Assembly: GCA_902805475.1 (NCBI GenBank)
Contig: CADCSX010000006.1
Span: forward strand, 3,162,001-3,226,000
Length of the DNA: 64,000 nt
DNA from: Entonaema liquescens
Taxonomy: Eukaryota > Ascomycota > Sordariomycetes > Xylariales > Xylariaceae
Direction: 5' to 3'
Made by a program: the position numbers and the translations under genes. A model generated the notes under the pieces. The model did not search any database. It was not told the DNA's origin and was given only the letters and a program-made list of their open reading frames with translations. Shown piece after piece: positions 47,685 to 58,704 of this stretch (position 1 is its first letter; every line of letters begins with the position of its first letter).

Positions 47685-48156
47685 TGGTTGTGAGCCAGGA
47701 GCAGGAATGGGGGAATCGACTCTTTCAGATTCTTTTCGCGTATAATAGTTGGAAGTAAGAATAGGAGACTTTCAGACATGAGAATACCTAATTAGGTCCT
47801 ACTCATTGCATTGTGTCGTATAACATAGTCAGTATTTTGGAAACCTGCTTTGAAATATTATCTAGGTAATTTTATCTTTTAATATAGGAATAGGGGTTTC
47901 CCAAAACGGGGTACCTAAAATGAAAATATAGGTGCTTGTATCGTTATGGCCCTTTTAGAATTTACTTGTTTAAGGGAGAGTTCTATTATTGACCATTTGG
48001 AGCTAATCTATGAATATTCCAGTGGAAGACTAGGTATTTGAGCAATATGTGTTGAGTTTACTGCTTGTCCATAAATATGCTTTCATATATATAAGTAGTT
48101 AATCGTATACCAAAAACCGGGCTGCTATTGTCGATCAAATAAATTCCCCATTACCA
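47685..48156. other. Intergenic region
   Basis: About 470 bp, AT-rich; promoter of the 121-aa ORF and 3' region of the pyroglutamyl peptidase gene. Nothing else recognised. Confidence 0.6.
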
Positions 48157-49085
48157 TTAAGATGCATGCTCCTGTTGCAGTCCGACCTCGCATACTGACC
48201 GAATTAGTTGCAATGCTAGTTCCTTTCCACGACTCAGAGACTCGGGGTCAGAGTGTAACGGGACGTGGAAGAAAACTACTTTCCTGGGTCGTTGCTGCTT
48301 ATACAGGTGAGCTAAGCTTGAGAAGTAGATGAAGTCGCAGAGGTAGTGTCCAGCATCGTCGGAGATCTGCAATCTAAGGTTATCCTGTATGGTAAAGATT
48401 AGTGTCAGTACAAAAATGCTGGAAGAGTAATGGGATGGAGGAAGATATCTTACCGGGCTTCGCTCAACCCATCTCTTGTAAATCCTTCCGATCTCTAGGT
48501 CAGTTACGATCTCCTCGGGGACATCGCTAGAGAGGGAATGTTAATTCATATGATGCACCGACAGTCATATAATCAGGTTTCACTTACTGCCATATCCATT
48601 TGTCCCCCTCAAGCTTATGTCTCTGCTCATCTCCGAGGAATTGGCCGTCAACATCCTGCTTATCGTAGCCATCGCGGTGACCTCGTCTCTCAATAGAATA
48701 GACATGCTGCGGACCCGCCATCCCTATGTGAATGACATAATCGATCTTCTGCTCCGGGCCATCCCACAATGTGGGTACCAAGTCTCGGACGACTTGGTAA
48801 TTGACGCGGACCGGCCCGTGCTTCAGGATGCGGACGGCGGGCAATGCTGACGGAGATTGCCGGGCGGGATCCTTAGCCCTGTCAGCCGGAAGGTAATCCG
48901 GCAGCGAAGCGGTTATCTCCCAAGCGGGATTCACGGGATACTGCTCCTTGAAAGGCTACACAACAACCAATTAGCCGTGAGGTTTCGGGGAATACCGGGT
49001 ACCGAAGAACGGTAAGTAATGAACGTACCCCGAAGCCGGTGACCAGAACGGTCAACTCATCTTTAGGTGAATCGAGCGAGCCCAT
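48157..49085 (-). CDS. Pyroglutamyl peptidase I (peptidase family C15)
   Basis: Removes N-terminal pyroglutamate from peptides, in the cytosol. Four exons (49085-49029, 48955-48588, 48526-48454, 48384-48157) give 241 residues. The start is the classic VLVTGFGPFKEQYPVNPAWE. The catalytic triad is visible as Glu in VYSIERRGHRDGYD, Cys in SDDAGHYLCDFIYF and His in KVVFFHVPLHSD. The central strand is IDYVIHIGMAG. Introns are 61-73 nt with GTACGT, GTAAGT and GTAAGA donors. The spacing between the triad residues is slightly longer than in bacteria, as usual for fungi. No signal peptide. Confidence 0.93.
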
Positions 49086-49955
49086 TGAGCCTATTAATGA
49101 ATAATAAACGTAAGAGATAAAATGAGCAGAAAAGTAAGAAATAATATCCTAAAGGAGTAAACGAAAACGAAGCTGAGCCAAGTACGTCCCCGAATTAAAC
49201 TACTCGGGATCCAATGGTGTGCATATACTTTATCGTATCTCGATATTTGTAGGGCACAAGTTTGCGGGGTATATAGCTGCCGATGGTATCTTTGGAGGGG
49301 TAAGAGCTTTTCTTATTGGAGCTATGCTTTTCAGCTGATTTGAGACAAACTTATGGCTGTCTGGTGTGGTGTTGTGTGTATACTTAATATACTCATCCCC
49401 ATGGATATATCCTATCCATATGCTATTACCGACTACTAATCCACCAGATGTTAGGCCTCAAGGGTCTGGCTTCAATGCTGCCTGAGATGACATTGTAGAT
49501 GCGTTTTTCTGTACGGGATTTGGAGATGGTAGGATACCCCGATCACCACTCGAGCTCAAAAACCTATAAGAGACGTTTCATCTCACGTAAGAAGCGACTT
49601 GTTTCCAGTCAAGTTGGTTATTGATAAGTATAATTCTGCAGTAAGCTGGGGAGTATTACTGTTACATCTGTCTCGACACGAAAAAAAAAAAAGAAAAAAA
49701 AAAAGAGAGAAAAGTCAAATGAACTTTACACATTGCTATTGGAAACCTTAAGCATTAGGTTTATGGGGCGTAGGCTTTGTACTGGGGAAGGGACATTACA
49801 GCACTATCTTGTTTAGTGGAGCCGTGTCAGACCGGGGCTTCAGGGGAATATACTTTGCGCGTGTAACGTCGGCTAACAAATACTTGTTCATCCAACAAGT
49901 CGATAAAGAAGGAGAAAGATAGACTATTCTCCTCGAGCACGTCATATTATTAGAT
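49086..49955. other. Divergent intergenic region
   Basis: About 870 bp with an A-rich tract (49681-49705). Promoters of the peptidase gene and the small membrane-protein gene. No gene recognised. Confidence 0.6.
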
Positions 49956-50695
49956 ATGGTAAAGTATACCCTTTCCCTGTTACTTAGACAACTAGTATTA
50001 ATATAGTGAATCTCACTTATTTATATAGGTCGACTATGAAGTGAGCGCAGCCAACAGCGTTGGTAGCCATGTAAGCCAACTTTTGAGGACGATTGGAAAT
50101 TGGAGCAGACCAAGGTAACCGAAAATTCATGAATAAACATAGGGATATGACTAACACAAATACATCTAAAGCGGCCATGGTCTCTATATGTTCCGCTCTA
50201 TGTTCGTAGCATCATCTACAGCAGTTCGTCATCCCACCCTAACAGCTCATCCTTATTCATCAACCTTACCATTATCTCACTCATCCGCAGGCCCTAGTAG
50301 GACTAGCAGCCGCCGCTGCAACCGGAATATTCACCGGCAGCGGGAGTATCGGCTTCCTCCTTGGTTCTTGCGCTGGATTCGTCGGCGGTTCGCTGCACTA
50401 CTACCGGATGTGCTTGGCACAAGCGCTCTCTTCGCTCGACGAGCACCCGCGTCTCATGCAACTACACCTGGCTTACAACTTCCCATGGCTGGGATACCAG
50501 CATCTAAGACGCAGCCAGCTGCGATCCAAGGACTGGGCTAGGACATCCTTTACTCGCCAGGGTAACTTGATTGCCGCGTGGTTGAGTGCCTCGGATGCTC
50601 TGGATGAGATTCACGATCGGAAGACGGCTTTGATCCTAGAGGCCATTATTCGCCAGGAGACGGCGAAGGGCCTGATCGAAGACAAGGAGGAATAG
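49956..50695 (+). CDS. Small conserved-looking fungal protein with one hydrophobic segment (149 aa)
   Basis: Predicted exons: 49956-49958 (only ATG), 50029-50070 and 50291-50695. The middle exon (VDYEVSAANSVGSH) is flanked by a TATAG acceptor and a GTAAGC donor; the last begins after CCGCAG (ALVGLAAAAATGIFTGSG). All joins are phase 0. The glycine-rich segment GSGSIGFLLGSCAGFVGGSL could span a membrane and is followed by YYRMCLAQALSSLDEHPRLM and a helical tail (TALILEAIIRQETAKGLI). I do not recognise a function. The long 220-nt intron, and an alternative middle-exon end at the GTAACC donor (50117), make the exact N-terminus uncertain; the C-terminal 134 residues are firm. Confidence 0.6.
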
Positions 50696-50938
50696 ATAAT
50701 ATGATTGTATTTAGAAATTCTAGATAAGGGCGCACACCACTCACTGTAACGTACTCAACATACTTCCCCGTTGTTGTCAACTATTACGTTGGAAGAAGTG
50801 TCTTGAGAGGCCAAATATAAGTAACTGATCTGATACTAGAAAGTTTCCTATGATATCAAAATCTTACAACTAACCTAGGATGGTATACTATACAATACAC
50901 AATCAAGAGTAGCCTCCTTGTAAGAGGATATACAGCTA

Positions 50939-52844
50939 TTATATACCTCGGGAAGCACCGCTCCCCGTAGAAGCTTCCTTTCCCACTATCTTCAGCTCGC
51001 CAGCGTCATCATACGCAACCCTACCCTCATTAACCGCCCTACGTAGGTCCTCTGGAAGGATATCCTTCTCTCCTGTTTTCGGGTCCCACGCGTAGCCCTC
51101 CTGCATCCATAACCACCTAAGACAAGCACGGAGCTCCTTATCTTCCGGTAACACTCGCATCCACTCGGGTTGGAATTCCCCTTCGCGCCCCTTACCTCTC
51201 CAGTCTTCTGCACGACCCAGAAGTACATCCCTACAGAATATCCTCCAGCTGTCTATAGCATACCGACCCTGTGTCATGTGGCCAATCTCCCAAGCCGACG
51301 ACCTGGGATCGTCGAGACCTAATACTTCCGCAATCCGGACATCAGCTCCGTCGCCCATCCGAGGGTAGTTCTTCACACCGTATCGAATGTCAGCTCGAGG
51401 CGGGTTCTCTATCCATATACGTGCATACTTCTGGATTGCAGAAGACCGCACCACAGAAAGACCGAGATGTCTAATCATCGCTATTATATCGTTTGTATCT
51501 GCTTCTGCCAGGTGTCTCGGCGTTGGATACCTTTCTACAAGCTCGTGGAAGATGGGTATTGAATGTTTCCCCTTTACTCGTATTAAGAAGGTCACCGCAA
51601 CGAGCAAGCGAAAAGGATCTGTGGCGAGGCTCTCTTGAATCAGGCCAAAATTAGGGGCGTCTAAAGAAGGAAAAGGCACGCAAGGAACTGTCCCCGGGGA
51701 GGACGGGTATTTTTGGTGTTAATTGGGCCGGGAGTGTCCGATGTGTCAAAGAAAGGAGATTTTGTTTTGCGTTTTGGAGTCATACAATTTGCTAGTGGTG
51801 GATATATGCCATCATTCTCATAAGATGTGTCCCTATTGAGTTCCAACTCCTCAGTTTTGTTTGATTCGCTTAAACTAGGCATGGCCGTCCTCGGGGTTCC
51901 TTCGAAGCTTCCGGGGGTATCTGATGGTGCCTGGGGGCCTGCCAATGATTTTTGTGTATCAGTATTCCCACGGGAAAGGGAAAGGTGCACTGGAAGGCTT
52001 CCATGCAAGGCGCCATCATGGTTACTCATAGATTCCCGGTCATCCATGAGCAACGGCCTTTTAAAGAAACGCTAGAATTCTGAGAGGCAGAAAGAGAATT
52101 TATCTCCTGTTCTTCGTCGCGGAGTTCTAATGATGTAGATATGTTGTCTTGGCTTTGGCGAGCTTTGGGCGTTTCTCGGAGTACTGGGCTCTCTGCCAAG
52201 GGAGCCGTAGCCTTTCTGTTTTTCTTTCTCTTCTTAGCGTCCTTCTTGCTCTTGCTTTTGCTCTTCTCCTTCTTCGACACCTTAGCATCTGTCAACTGGC
52301 TAGCTTCTTGGTGCGTAGCAGCTGCGCCAGGGGCAGACCAGAATGGCGACTTCTTATTGAGTCCATTCTTCTTGGCGGGTTGATCTAGGCCCAGCCGGCC
52401 GTGAGATGCGTCTCTCTTCCTCTTCCCCGCTCGCGCTGTCCTCGTGTTTGACTGAGGTAATTGGGATCCTTGTGAGACGCCTTTATACTCCGAGTTGAGA
52501 TTAGATGTCTGCTTGCCAGTGACACCGCCTGGAGAGCCTGAGCCTGAGGAGACGACTTTGGTGAGGAAGGTGAGAAGGTCTTGTCCCTCAAGGGGATCAT
52601 CAAAAGTAGCCCTTTCTCTCAGAGAGTTCGCGCATGAAAGCATCTGATCCAACTCTTCAACGCCACGCATTAGACTAAGGTCAGTGAACTGCTTTATGGC
52701 ATCTTTAGGTGCATTACCATTCATGAGGGTGTTCCCGATGAAGCGCTCTTCGGATTTACTGCGAGTGTCGAAGCCATATGTATAGTTGAGGGCCAGCTGG
52801 CTACGGGCCTCAGCATCCATCTTTGTGAAATAATCGTCCGCCAT
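50939..52844 (-). CDS. MBD4-like HhH-GPD mismatch DNA glycosylase (two one-base frame breaks)
   Basis: Three same-strand frames (52844 to about 52064, about 52064-51693, about 51693 to 50939) join to about 635 residues if one base is missing at each of two homopolymers (52063-52065 and 51692-51695). The N-terminal half is unrecognised, with a Lys/Arg/Ser-rich nuclear-type linker (KKEKSKSKSKKDAKKRKKNR). The C-terminal 250 residues are an HhH-GPD domain: FRLLVAVTFLIRVKGKHSIP, DIIAMIRHLGLSVVRSS, and GRYAIDSWRIFCRD, where the Asp matches the catalytic Asp of human MBD4, then the MBD4-like EWMRVLPEDKELRACLRWLW. In mammals, MBD4 removes thymine opposite guanine after 5-methylcytosine deamination. 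There is no methyl-CpG-binding domain. In fungi with DNA methylation or RIP, this activity could matter. Confidence 0.8.
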
Positions 52845-53908
52845 CTGAGATATGATCTCAACAAGAGATGTGTTAATCTGACCCAGCTACTTGAATAGTG
52901 GTAAAGCCGGGTGTTTCGCTACAAATAAAGCGATGGTCTCAAGTTAATGGGAGTAGATTATATATAGATGTGCGAACAGACCTTTCAGACAGAGATTTGA
53001 ATACTGTCTTCTCCAACTGTGTTAGGCCCAAGCGGGAGCTTTGTGCTGAATTAATTTTGCTAGCGGAAGACTACGTTATTTTATGTTGGATACCTGTGTG
53101 ATGTTTATTGTTGGGCTGTTGATCTAGACGGTTTAGACAATCGTAAGATATGTTTGGTTGCGGTTTGTTAGAGATGAGAAAGGTAGAAACAAATGCATGG
53201 ACATAGAAAAAATATATACATTTGCGAAATTGAGGCCACCGCCCATCATGCCGCTCATCGTACCGCCTTCCCCCGTGTAACTACAGGAGATATAAGATAA
53301 ACGGCAGATACGGCAAGTTTGTTTGTGTTCTGGTTTGGTAGGTACGACTTAAGGTTGAGGCTGAGGAAGACCCCTCCTTCCCCGTCCCCCGTGCACGACT
53401 TCCCACTTCTTCAAAAGATCACCCATGTTCTGTAACAAATTCTGTGCACTTTCCCATTATATACTTCGCCAATGCATTGTCCATGCACATGCAAATCTAA
53501 TACTTTATACCTGTCTAACATACCTTGGGTTACTGAAAAATAGCAACGTATGCACATAGGTTAGGTACCTATCTCTATCAACAAAGGGGACAGCATTATT
53601 GCCAGGTGCCTACATGTAGATTAGGTATATACTATAGGTGTCCTATAGGTTAGGTAAATATGCAATTCGATATCAACTGAGCTGAGAGAAAAGTGTTCTC
53701 ATCATGGAAATCCATTATCAAGTCGCCCAATGTGCTTCAAGTAAACTTTCCGTGAACGTCTAAAATTTAGGAACTTGATATACACTCTAGAGTCGCGACT
53801 CAGGATTACTCTAACCCCTTGCAACATTGGAGTCTTTTTCTTCTTCTCCCCTTGCCATGACAAAGGAGCGGTATGGTAGCTTACTAGTACATACAGCAGC
53901 GGATATCC
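52845..53908. other. Intergenic region between glycosylase and cytochrome c1 genes
   Basis: About 1.06 kb. A possible spliced micro-ORF is described separately (53022-53258). The rest includes TAGGTTAGGTA words at 53560-53660 and the 3' flank of the cytochrome c1 gene. No other gene recognised. Confidence 0.5.
53022..53258 (-). other. Possible three-exon micro-ORF (30 aa, doubtful)
   Basis: Reading 53258-53220, 53123-53094 and 53045-53022 with introns GTATAT/CTAG and GTATCC/TTCAG gives 30 residues starting MSGMMGGGLNFAN and ending APAWA. All joins are phase 0 and the first segment looks glycine-rich and coding-like. It is shorter than any family I can name, and chance alone could produce such sites. 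Confidence 0.15.
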
Positions 53909-55177
53909 TTACGAACGGAATTTGTCGGTAACCTTCGGTGGGTCATAGGCGATCTTCCTTGACTTAAGCGTTGCCCACTTGTATCGCTTAACCCAGACAC
54001 TCAGAGCGAATAGGACTGCGGTAACAGTTAATACCTTCATACCCATTCGTTTTCGGTCATCCATCTCAGGTTCCGCCGCCCAGTTCAAAAACTCCACCAC
54101 ATCCTTGGCCATCTGCGAGGTAGTCGCCGGGGTCTCATCCTCGTACTCCACAAGACCATCGTAAAGGACACGGGCCATAGCAATACCGGTGCCCGGGAAA
54201 TAAGGGTTGAAGTTGAGACCGGCGCCGACCTGAGCACCCGCCGGTGGCTCATCGGGGTATCCGGTCAGTAAGCTGAAAATGTAATCGCAGCCACCGTGTC
54301 GGCCCTTGACAATCAGGCTTAGATCAGGAGGAAGGGCACCATTGTTGGCAGCTCGGGCAGCCTCGTCGTTCTTGTACGGAGCCGGGATATAATCCGAAAG
54401 CTTTCCGGGTCGCTTCTCGATCTCACCCTCATCGTTGGGCTCGGTGTCGTACTCGTTCTGTTCCGCCAATTCCTTCGCCTCGTCTACCGTTAGGATAGTT
54501 CCGACAAGTGCTCGGTAAGGAACTCGGCTAAGTGAATGGCATGATGCGCAAACTTCTTGGTAGACCTGGAAACCTCGACGGAGTCTGATGATGTGTAAGT
54601 AACGGTGGAATATGAAGGGTATGAGTCTTTACTTACGCTTGGTGGTCAAAGGTTTTTAACCACTGTTGGTGAACCCAGGGGTATGCCGTCGGGTGAAGAC
54701 TAATTTAACATATTAGCATCACTAGTCCAAGTACATAGATGCTAGGTAATCTCCAATCTAGCCCTCGGTGTCGGACCAGAGGCGAATAGATCGTATGATT
54801 TTCTCTGTATTAAAAAAGCCTAAACTTACCCTTCCTCGGCGGGTGTCATTGCGTGCGCGGTAGATCCATAAAGATGGTAATACCATGCCACGGATCCGAT
54901 AGCGAGAGCTGTGGAAGCGGCGGCAGCCACATTTAATTTAAGAGGCGATTCGGCTCCGGCACCAGATGTCGAGAAAGACCGCTACGGGAATAACGATGGT
55001 TAGTTATATTCTTGATTTTTCAATGGTATATGTCCATAGTGGCTTTGTTGTAGCCTCCGGGCTTGTAGATGGGAATTTCGGGCGACGTCAGTCGATGCGT
55101 ACCTTGGTGAAAGCGGTCGCGCCATTTCTGGTGCCGTTGAAAATGCGCGTAGAGCGCAGGCAAGACCTTGCCAACAT
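53909..55177 (-). CDS. cyt1: Cytochrome c1, heme subunit of the mitochondrial bc1 complex
   Basis: Carries electrons from the Rieske protein to cytochrome c in complex III of the inner mitochondrial membrane. Four exons (55177-55103, 54981-54830, 54699-54637, 54584-53909) give 321 residues. A basic, Arg-rich presequence (MLARSCLRSTRIFNGTRNG) is followed by a hydrophobic sorting segment (AAAASTALAIGSVAWYY). Heme motif VCASCHSL is in exon 4, and PGTGIAMARVL supplies the axial Met. The C-terminal membrane anchor is KVLTVTAVLFALSVWVKRY. Also conserved are HPTAYPWVHQQWLKTFDHQA, RVPYRALVGTILT and RHGGCDYIFSLLTGY. Introns of 121, 130 and 52 nt have GTACGC, GTAAGT and GTAAGT donors. Confidence 0.96.
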
Positions 55178-55803
55178 GGAGGGCGAAATTCTACCCGTTC
55201 GTAGGAGGTGAGCGACGGGTAGGCTGACGGGTCAATGGAGAGAGCTAGGGTAAGATTCGTCGTTGGGGTTGGAGAGAGGTCGAACCGGTTTAAACAACAA
55301 GGTTGAATGAAAAAGTGCTCAGGCCTTGAAGCAATTGGAAATACCTGAATCCTATTGGCCGAGGTTAGCTTCATTGGGCTTATTCCACTAAACACGTGAC
55401 TACAGCTGCCAAGACCAGGTTTTTTTTTAAATCGTACGGGCCTGATCCCAGCGGGTCGGGAACCGCCATCGGCCTACAACAACATATTTTACCGAGCTTC
55501 ATTAACCTTAAAAGTTAGAAAACACTTTCAATGTTAGGGGACATATTTAATATCATCTAGTATTATTACTCCATGGTAATCACCATATGATGTTAAATAT
55601 AATACTAACTAACCTGTTGACCTTACTTCTTGAAAAAAGGCTCAGGTATATAACATCTTAACGCAAAGAACGCTTTAGTTATCTTTTTTTTTTCCCCTTC
55701 CTTTGTACCGAACCTTTGGATATCTTCCACAGCCTTTAACCCCCTTTTGTTACAGATCGTGAGACTCCCCCCTCTTGACTTTCATGATGAGATGGCTTCC
55801 CAA
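55178..55803. other. Intergenic region between cytochrome c1 and DAHP synthase
   Basis: About 625 bp holding the cytochrome c1 promoter and the 3' flank of the DAHP synthase gene. A T-rich run lies at 55684-55696. Nothing else recognised. Confidence 0.6.
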
Positions 55804-57132
55804 CTATGCACTTCTGATTTCCAATGGATGACCATTTATAGCAGTCGCCTTCCTTCGCTCCTTAACGGCATTGGCGAGGTTAGCAAGGACTGATTCAGTG
55901 TCTTCCCATCCAATGCAAGCATCTGTAATGCTAACACCATACTTTAGACCAGCCTTCCCTTCTTTTGGTACTTTCTGGTTGCCTATGGGAGAGAACAGTT
56001 AGCTACCTTGGTCAGGTACCGGGGTCGTACAGAATGCTTACCTTCGTTGATGTGACTTTCGATCATGACTCCCATAATCGCTGTTTCTCCCTTGGAGATC
56101 TGCTCTGCTAGATCGGCGGCAACCTTGGGCTGGTTCTTGTGATTCTTCAACGAGTTTCCGTGGCTGCAGTCTACCATGAGCCGCTCTCGCAGACCTGCCT
56201 TGGCCAGGGCAGCCTTGGCGTCTGCGATGCTCTTCGCGTCGTAGTTGGTACCACGGCTTCCACCTCGGAGAATCACGTAACAATCCTCATTGCCAACGGT
56301 GCCAACGATGGCTACAACTCCTGGCTTGGTGACGGAAAGGAAATGATGAGGGTGCTTGACAGCACCGATGGCGTCAATAGCAACACCCAGTGTTCCGTCG
56401 GTACCGTTCTTGAATCCTACCGGGAATGATAGACCACTCGCCAACTCCCGGTGCAACTGACTCTCAGTTGTCCTGGCGCCTACAGCTCCAGCCGAGAGAA
56501 CATCTGCCAGGAACTGTGGTGAGATGGTGTCAAGCATCTCGCTGGCGATAGGCATTCCCTTGTCATTGAGGTCGACGAAGAGCTGTCTTGACATGCGCAA
56601 CCCCTTATTGATTTGGAAGCTGTTGTCAATCTCCGGGTCGTTAATTAGACCCTTCCAGCCTACTGTTGTTCTCGGCTTCTCAAGGTAAGCCCTCATGACG
56701 ATGAGTAACTCATCCTTGTACTTTTCCTTCTCCTTCAGTAGTCTATCACAGTATTCGAGGGCCGACTTTGGGTCGTGGATGGAACAGGGGCCAATAATAA
56801 CTAGGAGCCTCTGCTTCTCATCGGTGCCATTGACTACAGCTACTACCTCATCGCGACTCTCGAGAACCGTCTGCTTCGATTTTGCCGTGTGTGGGATTTC
56901 GTGTTGGAGTAAGTCCGGCGGCGTTAGAGGATTGTAGCCACGGACTGAAGAACCAATTAGCCTTGATTCTTTGTCTTGCGAATGCCTGTACCTACTTCTC
57001 CAGTCGTCTCCGGTGGCTTTGTTGCCGACGTTCTTGTTCTCTATGTAGAAGCTCTTTGAAAGTCATGAGTCAGCTAGCTATCTTAAGCTTGCCTTTTGTA
57101 AGGTTCAAGTTGCAAGGGATACTCACAGACAT
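55804..57132 (-). CDS. aro3: 3-deoxy-7-phosphoheptulonate (DAHP) synthase, class I, ARO3-like
   Basis: Condenses phosphoenolpyruvate and erythrose 4-phosphate, the first step of the shikimate pathway. Four exons (57132-57127, a 6-nt first exon, 57053-56996, 56944-56042, 55982-55804) give 381 residues. Motifs: IIGPCSIHDPKSA, MRAYLEKPRTTVGWKGLIND, GARTTESQLHRELASGLSFP, FKNGTDGT, CYVILRGGSRGTNYDAKS, MVDCSHGNS, GVMIESHINEG, ITDACIGWEDTE. The N-terminus (RIRGYNPLTPPDLLQHEIP) resembles the phenylalanine-regulated yeast Aro3 rather than Aro4, but the C-terminal half has Aro4-like features, so the paralogue call is moderate. Introns: 73, 51 and 59 nt. The start ATG encodes only Met-Ser before the first intron, so it is easily missed. 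Confidence 0.93.
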
Positions 57133-57917
57133 GATGGGCTGATGAAAGTGAATATAGTCTCTTGTACGTAGCAGAAGATAAACCAATTCAAATAAAACCA
57201 GCGCCTGTCGAGAAAAATGTGGTGAACTGGAAAATAATATGATTGCTTTTCTTCTGTCGCAAAGCAGACGATCGTCGCAAGATCTAGAAAATAAATATTA
57301 TTAGCCCATGCAATTCAATCAAGAGTCATGGTGGGGGCGGGACAAAATTAGTGAAATTTTTAGTGAGGATTCGAGGGGCGATAGCTCCGATGGCGGGGTC
57401 GTATCTTACCATTAAAAGCCAATTCAGCAGGGGTTCAATTTGAAACTGCTTGCGTTCATGTACAATGCCCAAAATAGCCTTGAATATGTATGTAATTCCC
57501 AAAGCAGTTGCTTCCGTGCATATATGAGGTATACAAGTATAGGCGTGTTTCATGAACTTCCACTCTACAATTCAAGTTATAGCAGGTAGTTGCCTATAAC
57601 TATAGTACAGAGAAACTCCGGGACCCGTTCGCAGATTCTCAAAGTTCAAAGTCAGGAGGTAATGTCTAAGTAACCCTTTTCTTGACTGCATTTATACCAT
57701 CTACAATCAAAGAACCCCTATCAAACATAAGTACTCTAGTGGCCCCATGTCCATTATCTCCAGTTCCTTTGAAAACTCGGTCCGTCCGATATGGTTATCT
57801 AATGTTGCTTGTATACATGTGCAAACTGAGATTTCTATATAAGCAAACACATAAAAGCTTTTGATAAGCTTAATATTTCCCATCGAGACCATCCAATACT
57901 TTACAGAAAACCCACTC
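57133..57917. other. Intergenic region
   Basis: About 785 bp: promoter of the DAHP synthase gene and 3' flank of the FAR-17a/AIG1 gene. Several short random ORFs only. Confidence 0.6.
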
Positions 57918-58704
57918 TCATTTTCTCTTTCGAATACCTGCAGGATCCGCTACAGCTTCCTTCTTGAATTTCTCGATGCCGTTGATTTTTCCGTAAGTCC
58001 ATTTCAATGTCATGGTGCTCCCAGTCATCAGTAGGGCAGAAAACGTAAACAATAGCATACGCTGCCACGTGCTGAACTTGTCGAAAATGGGATAGGGGTA
58101 CCTTTTCGAGGAGTTAGAACGACAAAGCGAGTTGGGAACAGACAAAGGAAAGAAATGATAAAGCAGCATACCAGCCGTTGCGGGAGAAGCAGTACTCTAC
58201 CCAGAACCAGTATAGCAGCGCCAAGGATTCGCTCAGGGCTAACGCCGAGAAGCCATGAATCGTCCACGGCGGGCTGAGAAGCAACAGATCCACCGCTAGG
58301 AAAAATGCCGGCGCGGCATGGAACCCTATGTCAGGGAGCAGATCGAGCTGGAACTCAGGTGGGAAAACCAAGCTTTTGTCGATGGTGCAAAGGCCCCAAT
58401 ACAGGATGCTGATCAATACCTCTAGCGGTGCCGAGCACACGGAGAGGATGTTCTTCAGCCCAAATAGCCGAGAGGAGAGCGTAACGTCGGCTAGAAACCC
58501 AACAACGAAGGTGCATAGCGAGAGGGATAGCCCGATAATGGTAAGGAATTGAAAGTGTCCGCCAAAGGCGGCTGACATTGGCGTTTCCCATGTACTTAGG
58601 AATTTGAACGAGCTCGCAAAGGATAGTATTCCCGCCAGGTGAAAAAGGGCAGAGAGTTGTCTCGACGGAGACGAGAACCTCTGAAGCGGATGACGTCCGG
58701 CCAT
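57918..58704 (-). CDS. FAR-17a/AIG1-like multi-pass membrane protein
   Basis: Exons 58704-58172 and 58101-57918, with a 70-nt intron (GTATGC donor), give 238 residues. About six hydrophobic segments are visible, for example LFHLAGILSFASSFKFL, LTIIGLSLSLCTFVVGFLAD, VLISILYWGLCTI, GFHAAPAFFLAVDLLLL and LLFTFSALLMTGSTMTL. Mid-protein PDIGFHAAPAF and the loop NGWYPYPIFDK match the FAR-17a/AIG1 family, which in animals hydrolyses fatty-acid esters of hydroxy fatty acids using a Thr/His pair; whether the fungal protein does so is unknown. It ends in a basic tail (AGIRKRK). Probably ER-located. Confidence 0.8.

Noticed and set aside
47489..47779. 96-aa ORF with a histidine run
   Set aside because: The histidines come from the trinucleotide repeat read in another frame, and the ORF overlaps the better 121-aa frame.
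4660..52065. Programmed -1 ribosomal frameshifting as explanation of the five frame breaks
   Set aside because: None of the sites has a heptameric slippery sequence of X XXY YYZ type in the right frame, and it would be extraordinary in four unrelated housekeeping-type genes.
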